Assembly: GCF_900111405.1 (NCBI RefSeq)
Contig: NZ_FOHJ01000009.1
Coordinates: forward strand, 62,001-126,000
Length of the DNA stretch: 64,000 nt
Source of the DNA: Salinibacillus kushneri
GTDB lineage: Bacteria; Bacillota; Bacilli; Bacillales; Alkalibacillaceae
Direction of reading: 5' to 3'
Numbering within the stretch: position 1 is the first letter of the stretch; every line of letters starts with the position of its first letter. Of the stretch, positions 47,716 to 56,182 are shown one piece after another. Both the position numbers and the translations under genes were made by a program. The notes beneath the pieces were generated by a model that worked only from the letters and a program-made list of their open reading frames with translations, was not told the DNA's origin and did no database searches.

Positions 47716-48270
47716 CTATTTAACTTCAAATAAACTAACGGAAATTGTACTCCCATACTCCTCCGTCTTTACCATTTCCAATCGTTTGAAATTATCTGGT
47801 AATATATCATCTGTTGAATGTTCACATATAAGAATACTTCCCTTACGAACAACTCCCAAATTAAAGATTACCTTAAATAACTTTTCAAAGGAAATACGTT
47901 TATAAGGGGGATCAAGAAAAATCCAGTCAAATACAAGGCCGCGTTTAGAGGCAGCCTTTAATGCACGAAAAGCATCATTCTTGTACACTTCTGTCTGATC
48001 CTTTATTTTTAAGTTGTTTATGTTTTCATGAATGGTTTGAATTGCTTTTGGATGGCTATCAATAAAAAGGACCTTATCCGCCCCACGACTAATAGCTTCA
48101 ATCCCCAGACCTCCACTACCGGCAAACAAATCTAGTCCTATTCCGCCTTCAAAATAAGGTCCGATAACTTGAAAAATAGCTTCCTTCACTTTGTCTGTAG
48201 TGGGCCTTGTATTTTTACCCGAAATGGTCCTTAAAGGATGACTTTTATATGTACCAGAAATAACCCGCAT
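47716..48270 (-). CDS. rsmD: 16S rRNA (guanine966-N2)-methyltransferase RsmD
   Basis: 184-aa SAM methyltransferase (YlbH). SAM loop LDLFAGSGGLGIEAISRGA at about residues 44-62 and catalytic FLDPPYKR near residue 120. Methylates 16S rRNA G966 in E. coli terms. ATG 48270 with TGGAGTGA upstream. First of the rsmD-coaD pair; the upstream gap of 434 bases holds a small RNA candidate on the other strand. Confidence 0.95.
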   Translation of the reverse strand: MRVISGTYKSHPLRTISGKNTRPTTDKVKEAIFQVIGPYFEGGIGLDLFAGSGGLGIEAISRGADKVLFIDSHPKAIQTIHENINNLKIKDQTEVYKNDAFRALKAASKRGLVFDWIFLDPPYKRISFEKLFKVIFNLGVVRKGSILICEHSTDDILPDNFKRLEMVKTEEYGSTISVSLFEVK

Positions 48271-48424
48271 GTTGACATCACTCCATTAGTAGTCATTAAA
48301 ATCCTTTATGAATGAATGTATGTATATGCTACCATATATGACCTACAATGGCATCTTTTCCGTTAACTAAAAAAATTTTGATGTAAAATGAATAAGTTGT
48401 TTCTTCACTGGTCACAATGATAAA

Positions 48425-48568
48425 TGAGAACGAAATAAAATTCGTTCTAAAACGGAGAAGGCTTACGTTTCCCCATAAGTTCTTCCTCCGGTTTCTCCTC
48501 TCCCTTTTTTATCTCTTTGTTGTGAAACAAAGAGAGCCTGCGGATACATATCTGCAGGCATTTTTTTT
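48425..48568 (+). ncRNA. Structured small RNA candidate with intrinsic terminator
   Basis: Four hairpins in a row on the plus strand. 1: AGAACGAA / TTCGTTCT (48427-48448). 2: CGGAG..CTTA / TAAG..CTCCG (48453-48490) with a C-rich loop CGTTTCCCCA. A CU-rich open stretch (TTTCTCCTCTCCCTTTTTT) follows. 3: TCTCTTTGTT-GTGA-AACAAAGAGA (48512-48535), a perfect stem with a GNRA-type loop. 4: GCCTGCGGAT / ATCTGCAGGC (48536-48559), whose single G-U pair and trailing T8 only work in plus-strand RNA. C-rich loops often pair with ribosome binding sites. Rfam lists a ylbH leader RNA at this locus in Bacilli; whether it is the same I cannot tell. The 5' end is uncertain. Confidence 0.7.
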
Positions 48569-48569
48569 G

Positions 48570-48606
48570 GAGAAAAGCGGAAGGAACTGTCCAGACCCGG
48601 GCAGCA
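48570..48606 (+). repeat. Decayed copy of intergenic repeat family B
   Basis: GAGAAAAGCGGAAGGAACTG followed by TCCAGACCCGGGCAGC, the left end of a family B element only. Located directly after the small RNA terminator. Confidence 0.45.
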
Positions 48607-48647
48607 TATTTTACTTTATCCATTCGGACACATCAAAATGTTCAATT

Positions 48648-48676
48648 TTGTCGTTTTTCATGCTACATTAGATAAT
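48648..48676 (+). promoter_or_regulatory. Sigma-A promoter of the DUF7147 gene
   Basis: TTGTCG (48648-48653), 17-base spacer, GATAAT (48671-48676), 28 bases before the gene start. It shows that the gene does not need transcription through the RNA upstream. Confidence 0.7.
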
Positions 48677-48704
48677 AGACTTAACAAGAAAGAGGTGTAT
48701 GCTA

Positions 48705-49088
48705 ATGATTCAACGATTAATCCCGTTAGGAAACGGCTATTCAGATCTATATGAATTAATGAATATAGCAAAAGCAATGCCCGAGCGAGTAGAGTATATG
48801 TTAGTTTTACATCCATTTGATGATAGTAATCAAACATCATTGGTTTTAATTATGAAGCCTACAAATCCTGGAAAATTTCAGCCTATATATATTTGCTTAG
48901 AGGGTGTTCCCGTTCCCAGTAAACGCTATGATTTATGGAAGGATTTAGCTGAAGAGCTTCATCATGATTTGATTGAATTAACCGTTTCTCCCTCGAAGAA
49001 ATTTAATGAGCAGGAGTTATACTTTCAACATTTAATAGGGATTTTACGAACCAATCATTATTTGCCACGATTAGAGAGGAGCTTTTAA
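48705..49088 (+). CDS. DUF7147 family protein
   Basis: 127-aa protein starting MIQRLIPLGNGYSDLYELMN. Homologues in Bacillaceae are found beside ylbF, ylbG and rsmD and have often been labelled methylthioribose kinase, for which there is no support in a protein this small: no kinase motifs are seen. I prefer ATG 48705 over 48699, as GAGGTG is then seven bases upstream. Function unknown. Convergent with ylbG over a shared terminator. Confidence 0.75.
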   Translation: MIQRLIPLGNGYSDLYELMNIAKAMPERVEYMLVLHPFDDSNQTSLVLIMKPTNPGKFQPIYICLEGVPVPSKRYDLWKDLAEELHHDLIELTVSPSKKFNEQELYFQHLIGILRTNHYLPRLERSF

Positions 49089-49101
49089 TTCGTGTAAAAG
49101 T

Positions 49102-49140
49102 AAAAAGTTCCCTGGTCAAAATAAACCGGGAACTTTTTAT
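49102..49140. terminator. Bidirectional terminator between the DUF7147 gene and ylbG
   Basis: AAAAAGTTCCC(T)GGT / AACC(G)GGGAACTTTTT palindrome between convergent genes, with A and T runs on the two sides. Confidence 0.85.
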
Positions 49141-49143
49141 ATT

Positions 49144-49419
49144 CTAAAATCCATATCTATATTCTTTTTCTTTTGTTTCATCTGTTTTAACTTTTTGAAA
49201 CTCAGTGCGAATAAATGGTTTATATGATGGTTCAGCTTTCACGACAAAAGGAAGCTTTTGTATTTGCTCCAATGTATCTTCTACTTCATCCTGATTGACA
49301 TAAAGTAAGACATATCTTTGCCTCTTCGACATTGTAATGATATGACCAAATTTTCGGAGTTTACGTCCATTTTTTATGTTTTTCACCCATACAAAAACGC
49401 CTTGTCTTTTTATAAACAT
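49144..49419 (-). CDS. ylbG: DUF2129 protein YlbG
   Basis: 91-aa protein starting MFIKRQGVFVWVKNIKNGRK. ATG 49419 has GAGGA upstream; a longer frame to 49509 overlaps ylbF and is not supported. DUF2129 pattern: RKLRKFGHI..MSKRQRYVLLYV and KAEPSYKPFIRTEF. It follows ylbF by a short gap. Function unknown. Confidence 0.87.
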   Translation of the reverse strand: MFIKRQGVFVWVKNIKNGRKLRKFGHIITMSKRQRYVLLYVNQDEVEDTLEQIQKLPFVVKAEPSYKPFIRTEFQKVKTDETKEKEYRYGF

Positions 49420-49462
49420 ATGATCTTCCTCATTGTTTTTCAATTTATAATGTTGGTTTAAC

Positions 49463-49903
49463 TTAAGATGCGCAGCCACAGGATCCGCCACTACCGCAGC
49501 CACATCCACCTTTATCTTTAAACACAGCTCCGTCTCTAGGTACCTTAATAGTTGAGCTGACCTCTTCAGCTAAAATACCGCTAATATCATCTAAGAGTGC
49601 TTGTAATTCTGTTTCAGCTTTTTTATAAGAGGCAACGGTTTCATGCATATCCATTTCACGCTTTACCATTCTTACTTCCTTCGTGATTTTACTATAATCA
49701 GGATGATAACGACCAAATCGCTGAACCTCTTCATATTTCTCCTTCATATCCTGAAAGTCGGCGATTAGCTTCTGAGCTTTTTCATCCTGCTCTAATTTAT
49801 GTTTAGCTTCTTCAAAACGATGCATAGTCTCTGATTGTAAAACCATTTGACCGATATGTTCGGATTTATCTAATATGTCAACAACTTCCATTGTGGCTAT
49901 CAT
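49463..49903 (-). CDS. ylbF: YlbF, RNase Y-complex / competence regulator
   Basis: 146-aa helical protein of the YlbF/YmcA family. In B. subtilis YlbF, YmcA and YaaT form a complex that directs RNase Y and carries iron-sulfur clusters. The C-terminal GGCGCGSGGSCGC tail has five closely spaced cysteines, in line with cluster binding. The rest is coiled and helical (DMKEKYEEVQRFGRYHPDYS). ATG has GGAGG upstream. Confidence 0.9.
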   Translation of the reverse strand: MIATMEVVDILDKSEHIGQMVLQSETMHRFEEAKHKLEQDEKAQKLIADFQDMKEKYEEVQRFGRYHPDYSKITKEVRMVKREMDMHETVASYKKAETELQALLDDISGILAEEVSSTIKVPRDGAVFKDKGGCGCGSGGSCGCAS

Positions 49904-50009
49904 GATTCCACCTCCACTTTTATCATATCAAATATAACGGGAGATGAAAATCTTTTCCTCCTATTTTTTACAGGTCTTATACTCCAGAAATAAACATTAG
50001 TTATTTATG

Positions 50010-50249
50010 TTAAGCGTCCTGGTTCAAATATTCTGACATAGATAAAAGCATAGATAAAAGGTTTAACTGTTCATTTAATTTTCCCATTTTTTGAGAGAAT
50101 GTCTGACCATAAAAAGATTTAGAGGAATTTTCCAACAACACGACGCGTTCCGGATATCGTGTCAGAATACGATACCAGGAAGGGTTCATTCGAACAAAAT
50201 GCAGGAGTTCAGGACGATTCGTCAAATATTGATATACATTTGCCTGCAC
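50010..50249 (-). CDS. ylbE: YlbE-like protein
   Basis: 79-aa protein starting at GTG 50249 with AAGGAGG seven bases upstream. YlbE-like domain pattern: VYQYLTNRPELLHFVRMNP and RYPERVVLLE. Function unknown; it lies right after ylbD. Confidence 0.85.
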   Translation of the reverse strand: MQANVYQYLTNRPELLHFVRMNPSWYRILTRYPERVVLLENSSKSFYGQTFSQKMGKLNEQLNLLSMLLSMSEYLNQDA

Positions 50250-50261
50250 AAGATTCCCTCC

Positions 50262-50654
50262 TTAATCTTTCCCAAATTTAAAAGGGTCGGGCCGGTTTTG
50301 CGACCAGCTGGATCCAGAATTTTGCTGTTGAAATTGCTGTATCAAACCTTGAACATTTGATATAACTCCACTTAATTGATTCATTTGATCCTGGAGCTTA
50401 TTCAAATCCATATTGTTCATCATATTCGATAACTTGCTAAACAACTCCTGATTTTTTACCTGTTTCTCCTTGCTTGAGGCTTTTGTTCCTTCATCTTTGA
50501 ATTGATTCCAATAGGCATCTTCTTCCCCATACAATAACCATTTTTCATAATAAGTTTGCCAGCTTCCCTTCTGAGTTCGTACATGTTCAATTAACTTCGG
50601 ATGTTTTTCAACAAACGACTTAAATTGTTCCACCTTCGGGTGCAAACTGGACAT
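50262..50654 (-). CDS. ylbD: Spore coat protein YlbD-like
   Basis: 130-aa protein with the YlbD pattern KVEQFKSFVEKHPKLIEHVR and a C-terminal glutamine/asparagine-rich helix (LQDQMNQLSG..IQQFQQQNSG). YlbD is a putative coat protein in B. subtilis. ATG has GGTGGTGA upstream. Adjacent to ylbE. Confidence 0.82.
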   Translation of the reverse strand: MSSLHPKVEQFKSFVEKHPKLIEHVRTQKGSWQTYYEKWLLYGEEDAYWNQFKDEGTKASSKEKQVKNQELFSKLSNMMNNMDLNKLQDQMNQLSGVISNVQGLIQQFQQQNSGSSWSQNRPDPFKFGKD

Positions 50655-50733
50655 TTGCTTTCACCACCTGTGCACAAATAACTACAAGTAATTTATGTTA
50701 ACGTTTTGTCATTTGTGCATGTGTACCGGGTAG

Positions 50734-51816
50734 TTATTGTAATTTTTGCAGGAAATTTTGTGTGTAATAATCTCTGTAGACGCCTGTTCCCAAATGTGTA
50801 AAGTCTCTATTAAGCAATGCCTCTCTATGTCCCTTACTATTTAGCCAGCCCTCTACTGCAGCTGCTGCATCAGGATATTGGGCAGCGATATTTTCACCAG
50901 CTGATAAATATTTGATCTGTTGCTCACTCAACCGGTCCTGTAACCCTTCTCCATTTGGCGCATAGTGAGAAAAATAATTATTCTTAGCCATGTCTTCACT
51001 GTGGGAAAAAGCTACTTCTGAGACAGGCTCATCCCAGGTAAATGTTTCAAGCGAAAAGCGTTTACGTATTTCATTACTAATCGAAAAAATTTGCTTTTCA
51101 CGTCCCGCTTCTATTTTTTTCCATTGCACTTCTGAATTAGTTATCTCTGGTAAATCCCCTCTATATTTCACGGCATATGGTTTTAAATACAACAAAGTAT
51201 CAGGATTCATTATCCTCACTGAGGATAACTGATTGGTAAAGGTGTCAAAATATAGTTGCATAAATCGATTATCAGAAAGTTTTACCAGAGGATTTCGTTT
51301 CATTTCTTCATCTTTTAATTGAAATTGGTAGCTTCCTTTGGATAATTCTAATTCAACCTTTGATTGAACAGGAAAATGCTCTTTTACTTTTTCATATGAA
51401 TCCCCAATAGAAATGGGATCAATTGATAATTCTTCACCAGTAGCAAAAATCGTAACAACTTTTCCTTCCTTCATTCCTATTTGAATATATTGACCAGCCA
51501 GGTCTTCATAAATCCACCATTGATAGCCAAATGGTGTAGGATCCTTGCGATTTGGCTCACCTAAGGTTTTTATTATGGAAGATTGATCAGCTGAAAAAAG
51601 ATGAAACAGCCTTCCATCATATTCCTTATCAGACGATATATCCTCTGGCTGTGGTTTTCCGATTTTAAAGTCACCTATATCTTGTTCCGTTTGAGAAATG
51701 TCTTCTTTGACAGTGAAAAGGAGTTCCTTTACTTCTTCCATAACTCCAGGGCGTTGCTCCAATATATAAAAAATAACGATAGCTATGAAAACAATACCAA
51801 TAAATTTCTTCATCAT
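50734..51816 (-). CDS. ylbC: CAP-domain protein YlbC
   Basis: 360-aa exported or membrane-anchored protein: hydrophobic N-terminal segment (FIGIVFIAIVIFYIL), a CAP-associated N-terminal domain (about 60-215) and a C-terminal CAP/SCP domain (HSEDMAKNNYFSHYAPNGEG, then GENIAAQYPDAAAAVEGWLN and HREALLN). Start at the first of two ATGs, with GGAGGGG upstream. Ligand unknown. Confidence 0.88.
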   Translation of the reverse strand: MMKKFIGIVFIAIVIFYILEQRPGVMEEVKELLFTVKEDISQTEQDIGDFKIGKPQPEDISSDKEYDGRLFHLFSADQSSIIKTLGEPNRKDPTPFGYQWWIYEDLAGQYIQIGMKEGKVVTIFATGEELSIDPISIGDSYEKVKEHFPVQSKVELELSKGSYQFQLKDEEMKRNPLVKLSDNRFMQLYFDTFTNQLSSVRIMNPDTLLYLKPYAVKYRGDLPEITNSEVQWKKIEAGREKQIFSISNEIRKRFSLETFTWDEPVSEVAFSHSEDMAKNNYFSHYAPNGEGLQDRLSEQQIKYLSAGENIAAQYPDAAAAVEGWLNSKGHREALLNRDFTHLGTGVYRDYYTQNFLQKLQ

Positions 51817-51894
51817 CACTTCCCCTCCACTTCCGTTATACGCCATTTTATCTAAAATTATACACGAATACTACTCGATATGGCAGAATTGAAT

Positions 51895-51925
51895 ATAAAA
51901 AAACCGCCCTTAACGGCGGTTTTTC
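51895..51925 (-). terminator. Intrinsic terminator after ylbB
   Basis: Minus strand AACCGCCGTTAAGGGCGGTT followed by TTTTTTTA, five bases past the ylbB stop. Confidence 0.88.
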
Positions 51926-51929
51926 TGAC

Positions 51930-52361
51930 TTAATGCAGTTCATCCCTTTTTTCTGATATTTCATTTAAAGCAACCCCAGCGGCATGGTCAGATTTTTTCT
52001 CTAATGATAGATCCCCTAGAGAGACAATTCCGACTAGCTCCCCATTATCCACAACTGGTAAACGTCTTATTTGCTTCTCAGCCATAACCTGACTTGCCTC
52101 TTGTACGTCAGTTTCTGGGGAAACAGAATATAAATCATCACTAATGACGTCCTGTATTTTAGTGGATTCTGATTTTTTATTTGCATACCCACGAAGCACT
52201 AAATCACGGTCTGTCACAAGTCCCATAAGATGATTTTGATTATCAGTTACGGGAATAACCCCAACATCCAATTCCTTCATTTTCATCGCAGCATCATAAA
52301 GTGTATCATCCGGGCTGCAGCTTGAAACATCGCGAGTCATAATGTCACGTATTGATTTCAT
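51930..52361 (-). CDS. ylbB: CBS-domain protein YlbB
   Basis: 143-aa protein of two CBS repeats (MTRDVSSCSPDDTLYDAAMK; then VISDDLYSVSPETDVQEASQ), an adenosyl-nucleotide-binding module. ATG has AGGAGG upstream. Regulated partner unknown; divergent from ylbA. Confidence 0.9.
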   Translation of the reverse strand: MKSIRDIMTRDVSSCSPDDTLYDAAMKMKELDVGVIPVTDNQNHLMGLVTDRDLVLRGYANKKSESTKIQDVISDDLYSVSPETDVQEASQVMAEKQIRRLPVVDNGELVGIVSLGDLSLEKKSDHAAGVALNEISEKRDELH

Positions 52362-52547
52362 GTAACGTCCTCCTTAAAAAATTCTTGATAGTGTAAAGAC
52401 AAATATATTGTCCTTCTTTTTATTATTGTGTCCATTTTGTTACATATATTTATGAAAAAATGGGGATTTCCATTGAATGAATTGATTAATGAACCATTTT
52501 TTACTATGATGGATTTAGATTGAAAAAGTAAAATAGAGGTGAACTAT

Positions 52548-52925
52548 ATGAAATTAGAAGGACATGGTATTGAAGACTCAGTTGTAAACCTTAAACCTTT
52601 AGATCATTTAATGGAAAAAGCCGGACTCATACGTGCATCTGGCTGGGATTACGAACGTGTTACATACGATTATAAAATGGAAACGAATGAAAAAAATGTA
52701 ACTTTCTACTTAAGAGTTCAAGGTCATGCAATTGAAGGTGATGTTGACCGTGGAAATGCTGTCATTAAATTATTGACACCTCTTTTAGGAAAGCATTACT
52801 ACCCTCATGGTGTTGAGTACGGTGATGGTGAGGAATTTCCGGATAATATCGTTCAAAAATCAAATCAAATCCTTAAAAAAGTAAAAGAGTACATCGATGA
52901 ATTTAAAGTGGAAGAAAATGCATAA
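52548..52925 (+). CDS. ylbA: YugN-like family protein YlbA
   Basis: 125-aa protein of the YugN family, with KHYYPHGVEYGDGEEFPDN and YLRVQGHAIEGDVD highly conserved with B. subtilis YlbA. ATG has GAGGTG upstream; the GTG at 52539 is less likely. Function unknown. Ends in a good terminator. Confidence 0.88.
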   Translation: MKLEGHGIEDSVVNLKPLDHLMEKAGLIRASGWDYERVTYDYKMETNEKNVTFYLRVQGHAIEGDVDRGNAVIKLLTPLLGKHYYPHGVEYGDGEEFPDNIVQKSNQILKKVKEYIDEFKVEENA

Positions 52926-52936
52926 ATAACATTTAG

Positions 52937-52970
52937 GGCTATTGAAACGCTTCAATTCAATAGCCTTTTT
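52937..52970 (+). terminator. Intrinsic terminator after ylbA
   Basis: GGCTATTGAA / TTCAATAGCC followed by TTTTTATGG. Confidence 0.85.
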
Positions 52971-53054
52971 ATGGTTAATATTTACACGTTATTAATGTTC
53001 AAAAACCTTTTTATATGCTATATTAAAAGGAGAGTTTTTCTAGAAGGGAGCTAC

Positions 53055-54122
53055 ATGCTGAAATTGTTCAATAAATTAACCAAACGACAGTGGACCAAAA
53101 TCATTCTTTCCATCATTGCTTTACTCATCATCATTTTTGTATTACCTGTTGCTGTCCCACTCATCCTTGCATTGCTCACAGCTTTCATTTTAAACCCACT
53201 TGTTCGATTTTTACGATTTAAATTTCGAATCAGTCGAAAAATTAGTGTGATCATTATATTTATTATGTTTTTGTTAATTATTTCCACAATAGGTACATAC
53301 GTAACCACAAAATCAGTTGCACAGCTGGTTAAACTTACAGAAAATGCACCTAATTATGTCAATAATATTACACATGTCATCAATGACTTTGAATCAGATA
53401 TGAATACCTTTACTCAAGGAATGCCGGAAGACTTTGTAGACGAAGTGATGACTACATTACATAAAAATATTGGAGGTATTCGCGAAAGGATTAATGATAC
53501 CATTACCATAGAGAATATTGCTGGAGTTGTGGCCAAAGTACCACAATACCTTGTAAGTTTTCTCGTTTATTTAATTGCTCTGTTTTTATTTATGTTAGAA
53601 CTTCCTAAATTAAAGAAGAATGCCTATGGACTAATGACAGAAAAAACGGCTGAAAAAATGAGCTTTATGAGTGCACGATTTTCCTATGTAATTGTAGGAT
53701 TTCTTAAAGCCCAATTTTTAGTAAGTATCATCATTTTTACAGTTTGCCTGCTGGGACTTTGGTATATTGCACCAGACGTAGCCATTATAATGTCGATCAT
53801 CATTTGGTTGATTGACTTCATACCCATTATCGGATCAATTATTATATTGGGGCCATGGTCGCTTTATATGTTAATAATCGGTGATGTTGTTATGGGTATA
53901 CAATTAGGCGTGTTAGCCATTATCCTTCTAGCCATCCGAAGAACAGTAGAGCCAAAAGTTATGGGAAGACACATTGGACTTTCCCCGCTCGTTACGCTCA
54001 TTGCCATGTACTTAGGCCTTAAACTAATCGGAATTCTAGGCTTTATCATAGGTCCACTAATGGTCATCGCCTACAATTCAGCACGCGAAGCCGGAATCAT
54101 TAAATGGAACATTAAGATTTAG
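53055..54122 (+). CDS. AI-2E family transporter
   Basis: 355-aa polytopic membrane protein of the AI-2E/PerM family, with about seven or eight hydrophobic segments; the family signature PLVTLIAMYLGLKLIGILGF is near residue 315-335. Members include AI-2 exporters and sodium-proton antiporters; the substrate cannot be named. Start ATG 53055 with AAGGGAG upstream; the longer frame to 52971 covers the ylbA terminator. It sits between ylbA and the cytochrome oxidase cluster; I do not recall it in this place in B. subtilis. Confidence 0.85.
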   Translation: MLKLFNKLTKRQWTKIILSIIALLIIIFVLPVAVPLILALLTAFILNPLVRFLRFKFRISRKISVIIIFIMFLLIISTIGTYVTTKSVAQLVKLTENAPNYVNNITHVINDFESDMNTFTQGMPEDFVDEVMTTLHKNIGGIRERINDTITIENIAGVVAKVPQYLVSFLVYLIALFLFMLELPKLKKNAYGLMTEKTAEKMSFMSARFSYVIVGFLKAQFLVSIIIFTVCLLGLWYIAPDVAIIMSIIIWLIDFIPIIGSIIILGPWSLYMLIIGDVVMGIQLGVLAIILLAIRRTVEPKVMGRHIGLSPLVTLIAMYLGLKLIGILGFIIGPLMVIAYNSAREAGIIKWNIKI

Positions 54123-54126
54123 TAAG

Positions 54127-54224
54127 GAAAAGTGAAGGCGACTGTTTAGGTCTTATGTCCACCCAGACCTTGGAGCCTGAGCTGAACATTAGAAATGTGG
54201 AATGGTCTAGTCCAAATTATTGGC
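54127..54224 (+). repeat. Shortened copy of intergenic repeat family B
   Basis: GAAAAGTGAAGGCGACTGTT with GACCTTGGAGCCTGAGCTGA and GGTCTAGTCC: the ends of the element at 31994-32140 with the middle missing. Directly downstream of the AI-2E family gene. Confidence 0.55.
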
Positions 54225-54242
54225 AGCAAGCCCCTATATAAA

Positions 54243-54277
54243 GATGAGCTATCTCATTTAACGAGATAGCTCATTTT
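54243..54277. terminator. Bidirectional terminator between the AI-2E and GNAT genes
   Basis: ATGAGCTATCTC / GAGATAGCTCAT with TTTTT on the plus side; the GNAT stop (54271) lies within the right arm flank. Confidence 0.82.
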
Positions 54278-54777
54278 TCGTCTTCCCTAAGTTTATAAAT
54301 TTCAATATCCTGATAACAATCATACCAGACAAATCCTGCTCTTCTTAAGGCATGTATGGATGGTTTATTCGTATGTATACACTCGGCATAAATGGTTTTA
54401 ATCTTATGTTGTGAAAGGGCCCAATTACATAATTGTTTAATCGCTTTCGTAGCGAATCCCTTTAGCCGTTCTCCGGGACAAATATAATAACCAATCCATA
54501 TCTCCCCTTTTTTATTTGGCGGAGATTGTATGGAAATATCCCCTACTATGTTTCCTTCAGCGCTAATAATCCAAGGGCCGTAGCCTTCATTATGTCTCTC
54601 TTTCTGTAATAAATCATGATAAAGAGGTAAATGGGCACTTAAATTGTGATATGGCCAATTATTAGGTAAATGAAGATTATACGTATTAGCATAACTCAAG
54701 GGGTTACGTAGCAATAATTCTGCATCCTTTTCTGTAACGGCCCGTATAGAAATTTCCTGCGCTGAGATTAACACCAC
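54271..54777 (-). CDS. GNAT N-acetyltransferase
   Basis: 168-aa acetyltransferase-fold protein of the RimJ/RimL-like group: ISIRAVTEKDAELLLRNPLS at the start, GYYICPGERLKGFATKAIKQ as the acetyl-CoA region. Two adjacent GTG codons (54777, 54774) compete as start. It lies 19 bases after the DUF420 gene. Substrate unknown. Confidence 0.8.
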   Translation of the reverse strand: MVLISAQEISIRAVTEKDAELLLRNPLSYANTYNLHLPNNWPYHNLSAHLPLYHDLLQKERHNEGYGPWIISAEGNIVGDISIQSPPNKKGEIWIGYYICPGERLKGFATKAIKQLCNWALSQHKIKTIYAECIHTNKPSIHALRRAGFVWYDCYQDIEIYKLREDEK

Positions 54778-54796
54778 TCATACCCCCATGAAGCTG

Positions 54797-55252
54797 TTAA
54801 AAACCAAAAATAGCCTTTAACATACTAGTTGTTTGTCCACCATCATAAATAACATATAAAAGAAGATAAACTACAACGCCTGTAGCAGCAGAGAAAAACC
54901 AAATCACACTTGTAATCGGTCCTATTTTTCGATGCTTGGAAATGTTACGTTTAAAAGCTAAATATAGTGTAACAATCCCAAATATGGCCGCTGAAGTTGC
55001 TAAAAAGATATGGAAAACAAGGAAAATTGTATAATAAATTTTTATATCATCTGGTCCACCAAACGAAGTATTCCCAATAAAAATCGTTCTTGACATATAA
55101 ATAATAAAGAAAGCCAAAGCAGCAATCGCACCACTTATCATGACCCTTTTATGTGCTTTTCGTTTATTCTTGGCTATTAAAATCCAGCCAATGGCAATTA
55201 AAATGGCTGAAATGACGATAAATAATGTACTTAAAGTAGGTAAGACTTCCAT
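54797..55252 (-). CDS. DUF420 membrane protein
   Basis: 151-aa integral membrane protein with four or five hydrophobic segments and conserved histidines (HKRVMISGAIAAL, VFHIFLATSAA, HRKIGPIT). DUF420 (YozB) proteins are found with cytochrome oxidase genes in Bacillaceae, and a role in oxidase assembly is plausible but unproven. It follows ctaG after 33 bases. Confidence 0.85.
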   Translation of the reverse strand: MEVLPTLSTLFIVISAILIAIGWILIAKNKRKAHKRVMISGAIAALAFFIIYMSRTIFIGNTSFGGPDDIKIYYTIFLVFHIFLATSAAIFGIVTLYLAFKRNISKHRKIGPITSVIWFFSAATGVVVYLLLYVIYDGGQTTSMLKAIFGF

Positions 55253-55285
55253 ATAAATTTTCCTCCCTATTGTTCTTTTGAATGT

Positions 55286-56182
55286 TTAGGATTGGTTTGG
55301 AATAGGATCAATTCCTCTGCTTGATTCATTTTTAAACCATTTAAAAAATACTTTTGCCAATACGGTACCATAAATGATTTCCTGCATTACTTTCATGATG
55401 ATGCCACCTGCTTGCTGATCATATAGAATACTTATTTTGGTTATGACTTGTGGTCCACCCAGGGATATCCCATTAAGTACATCTGTCGGAACACATAGAC
55501 TCATAGCATTTGTCCAGGCCTGAATATCAGAATATGTGGCATATATTGGCTCCCCTGAGAAAATAATTAACGCACATGCTGGGGTAATTAGCATTCCATT
55601 TCCAAAAATATATAAGATTTTTCCAAACGGTTTTGCAATCTGATGTCCCCCTAAAGGTGACAAAAGGGGCCACCACATACAAAATGCAGTAAACAAAATG
55701 ATGATAGTTATACTGGAATGGGCGAGTTGGTAAGACTTTGAAAAATCCAGTATAAATGGTATATGGTAAATAGAAAATATGAAATTGAAAAGTAAAATAG
55801 CCACAAGTGGTTTTGTTAATATATTTAAAATAAAACCTAAAACCTTTACTCCAAAAACCTTTCTCCAAATCCATGCTGGAATTCCCTTAATCATAAGAAT
55901 AGGGAACACGAGATAATATAACGCCATTTGAATCATGTGGGCCATAAGCAAAATATGTGAAAGTAAATCCACAGGAGCTCCTTTCACAATATATAATAAA
56001 ATCAATCCAGCATAAAACATCGCTTTTTGTTTTCCGGATGGCACCTCTTCATCTTTCGCACCAAATTTATGACGCAAAGGGCCTGTGAGCACATGATAAA
56101 TAAGCCCTAATGCAATTATGTAAAGAAGAAAATAAGGACTCCATAATGCTTGAAATCCAAATATTTGTAATTTAGACCACAT
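55286..56182 (-). CDS. ctaG: Cytochrome c oxidase assembly factor CtaG
   Basis: 298-aa membrane protein of the caa3_CtaG family (seven or so membrane segments), needed in B. subtilis for active cytochrome caa3 and thought to help build the CuB centre. Conserved HILLMAHMIQMALYYLVFPI and MWWPLLSPLGG regions are present. ATG has TGGAGTGA upstream. A repeat element separates it from ctaF. Confidence 0.93.
   Translation of the reverse strand: MWSKLQIFGFQALWSPYFLLYIIALGLIYHVLTGPLRHKFGAKDEEVPSGKQKAMFYAGLILLYIVKGAPVDLLSHILLMAHMIQMALYYLVFPILMIKGIPAWIWRKVFGVKVLGFILNILTKPLVAILLFNFIFSIYHIPFILDFSKSYQLAHSSITIIILFTAFCMWWPLLSPLGGHQIAKPFGKILYIFGNGMLITPACALIIFSGEPIYATYSDIQAWTNAMSLCVPTDVLNGISLGGPQVITKISILYDQQAGGIIMKVMQEIIYGTVLAKVFFKWFKNESSRGIDPIPNQS

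Noticed and set aside
48417-48671. 84-codon plus-strand frame upstream of the DUF7147 gene
   Set aside because: It runs through four stable hairpins and a terminator of the small RNA candidate and a repeat fragment; no ribosome site.
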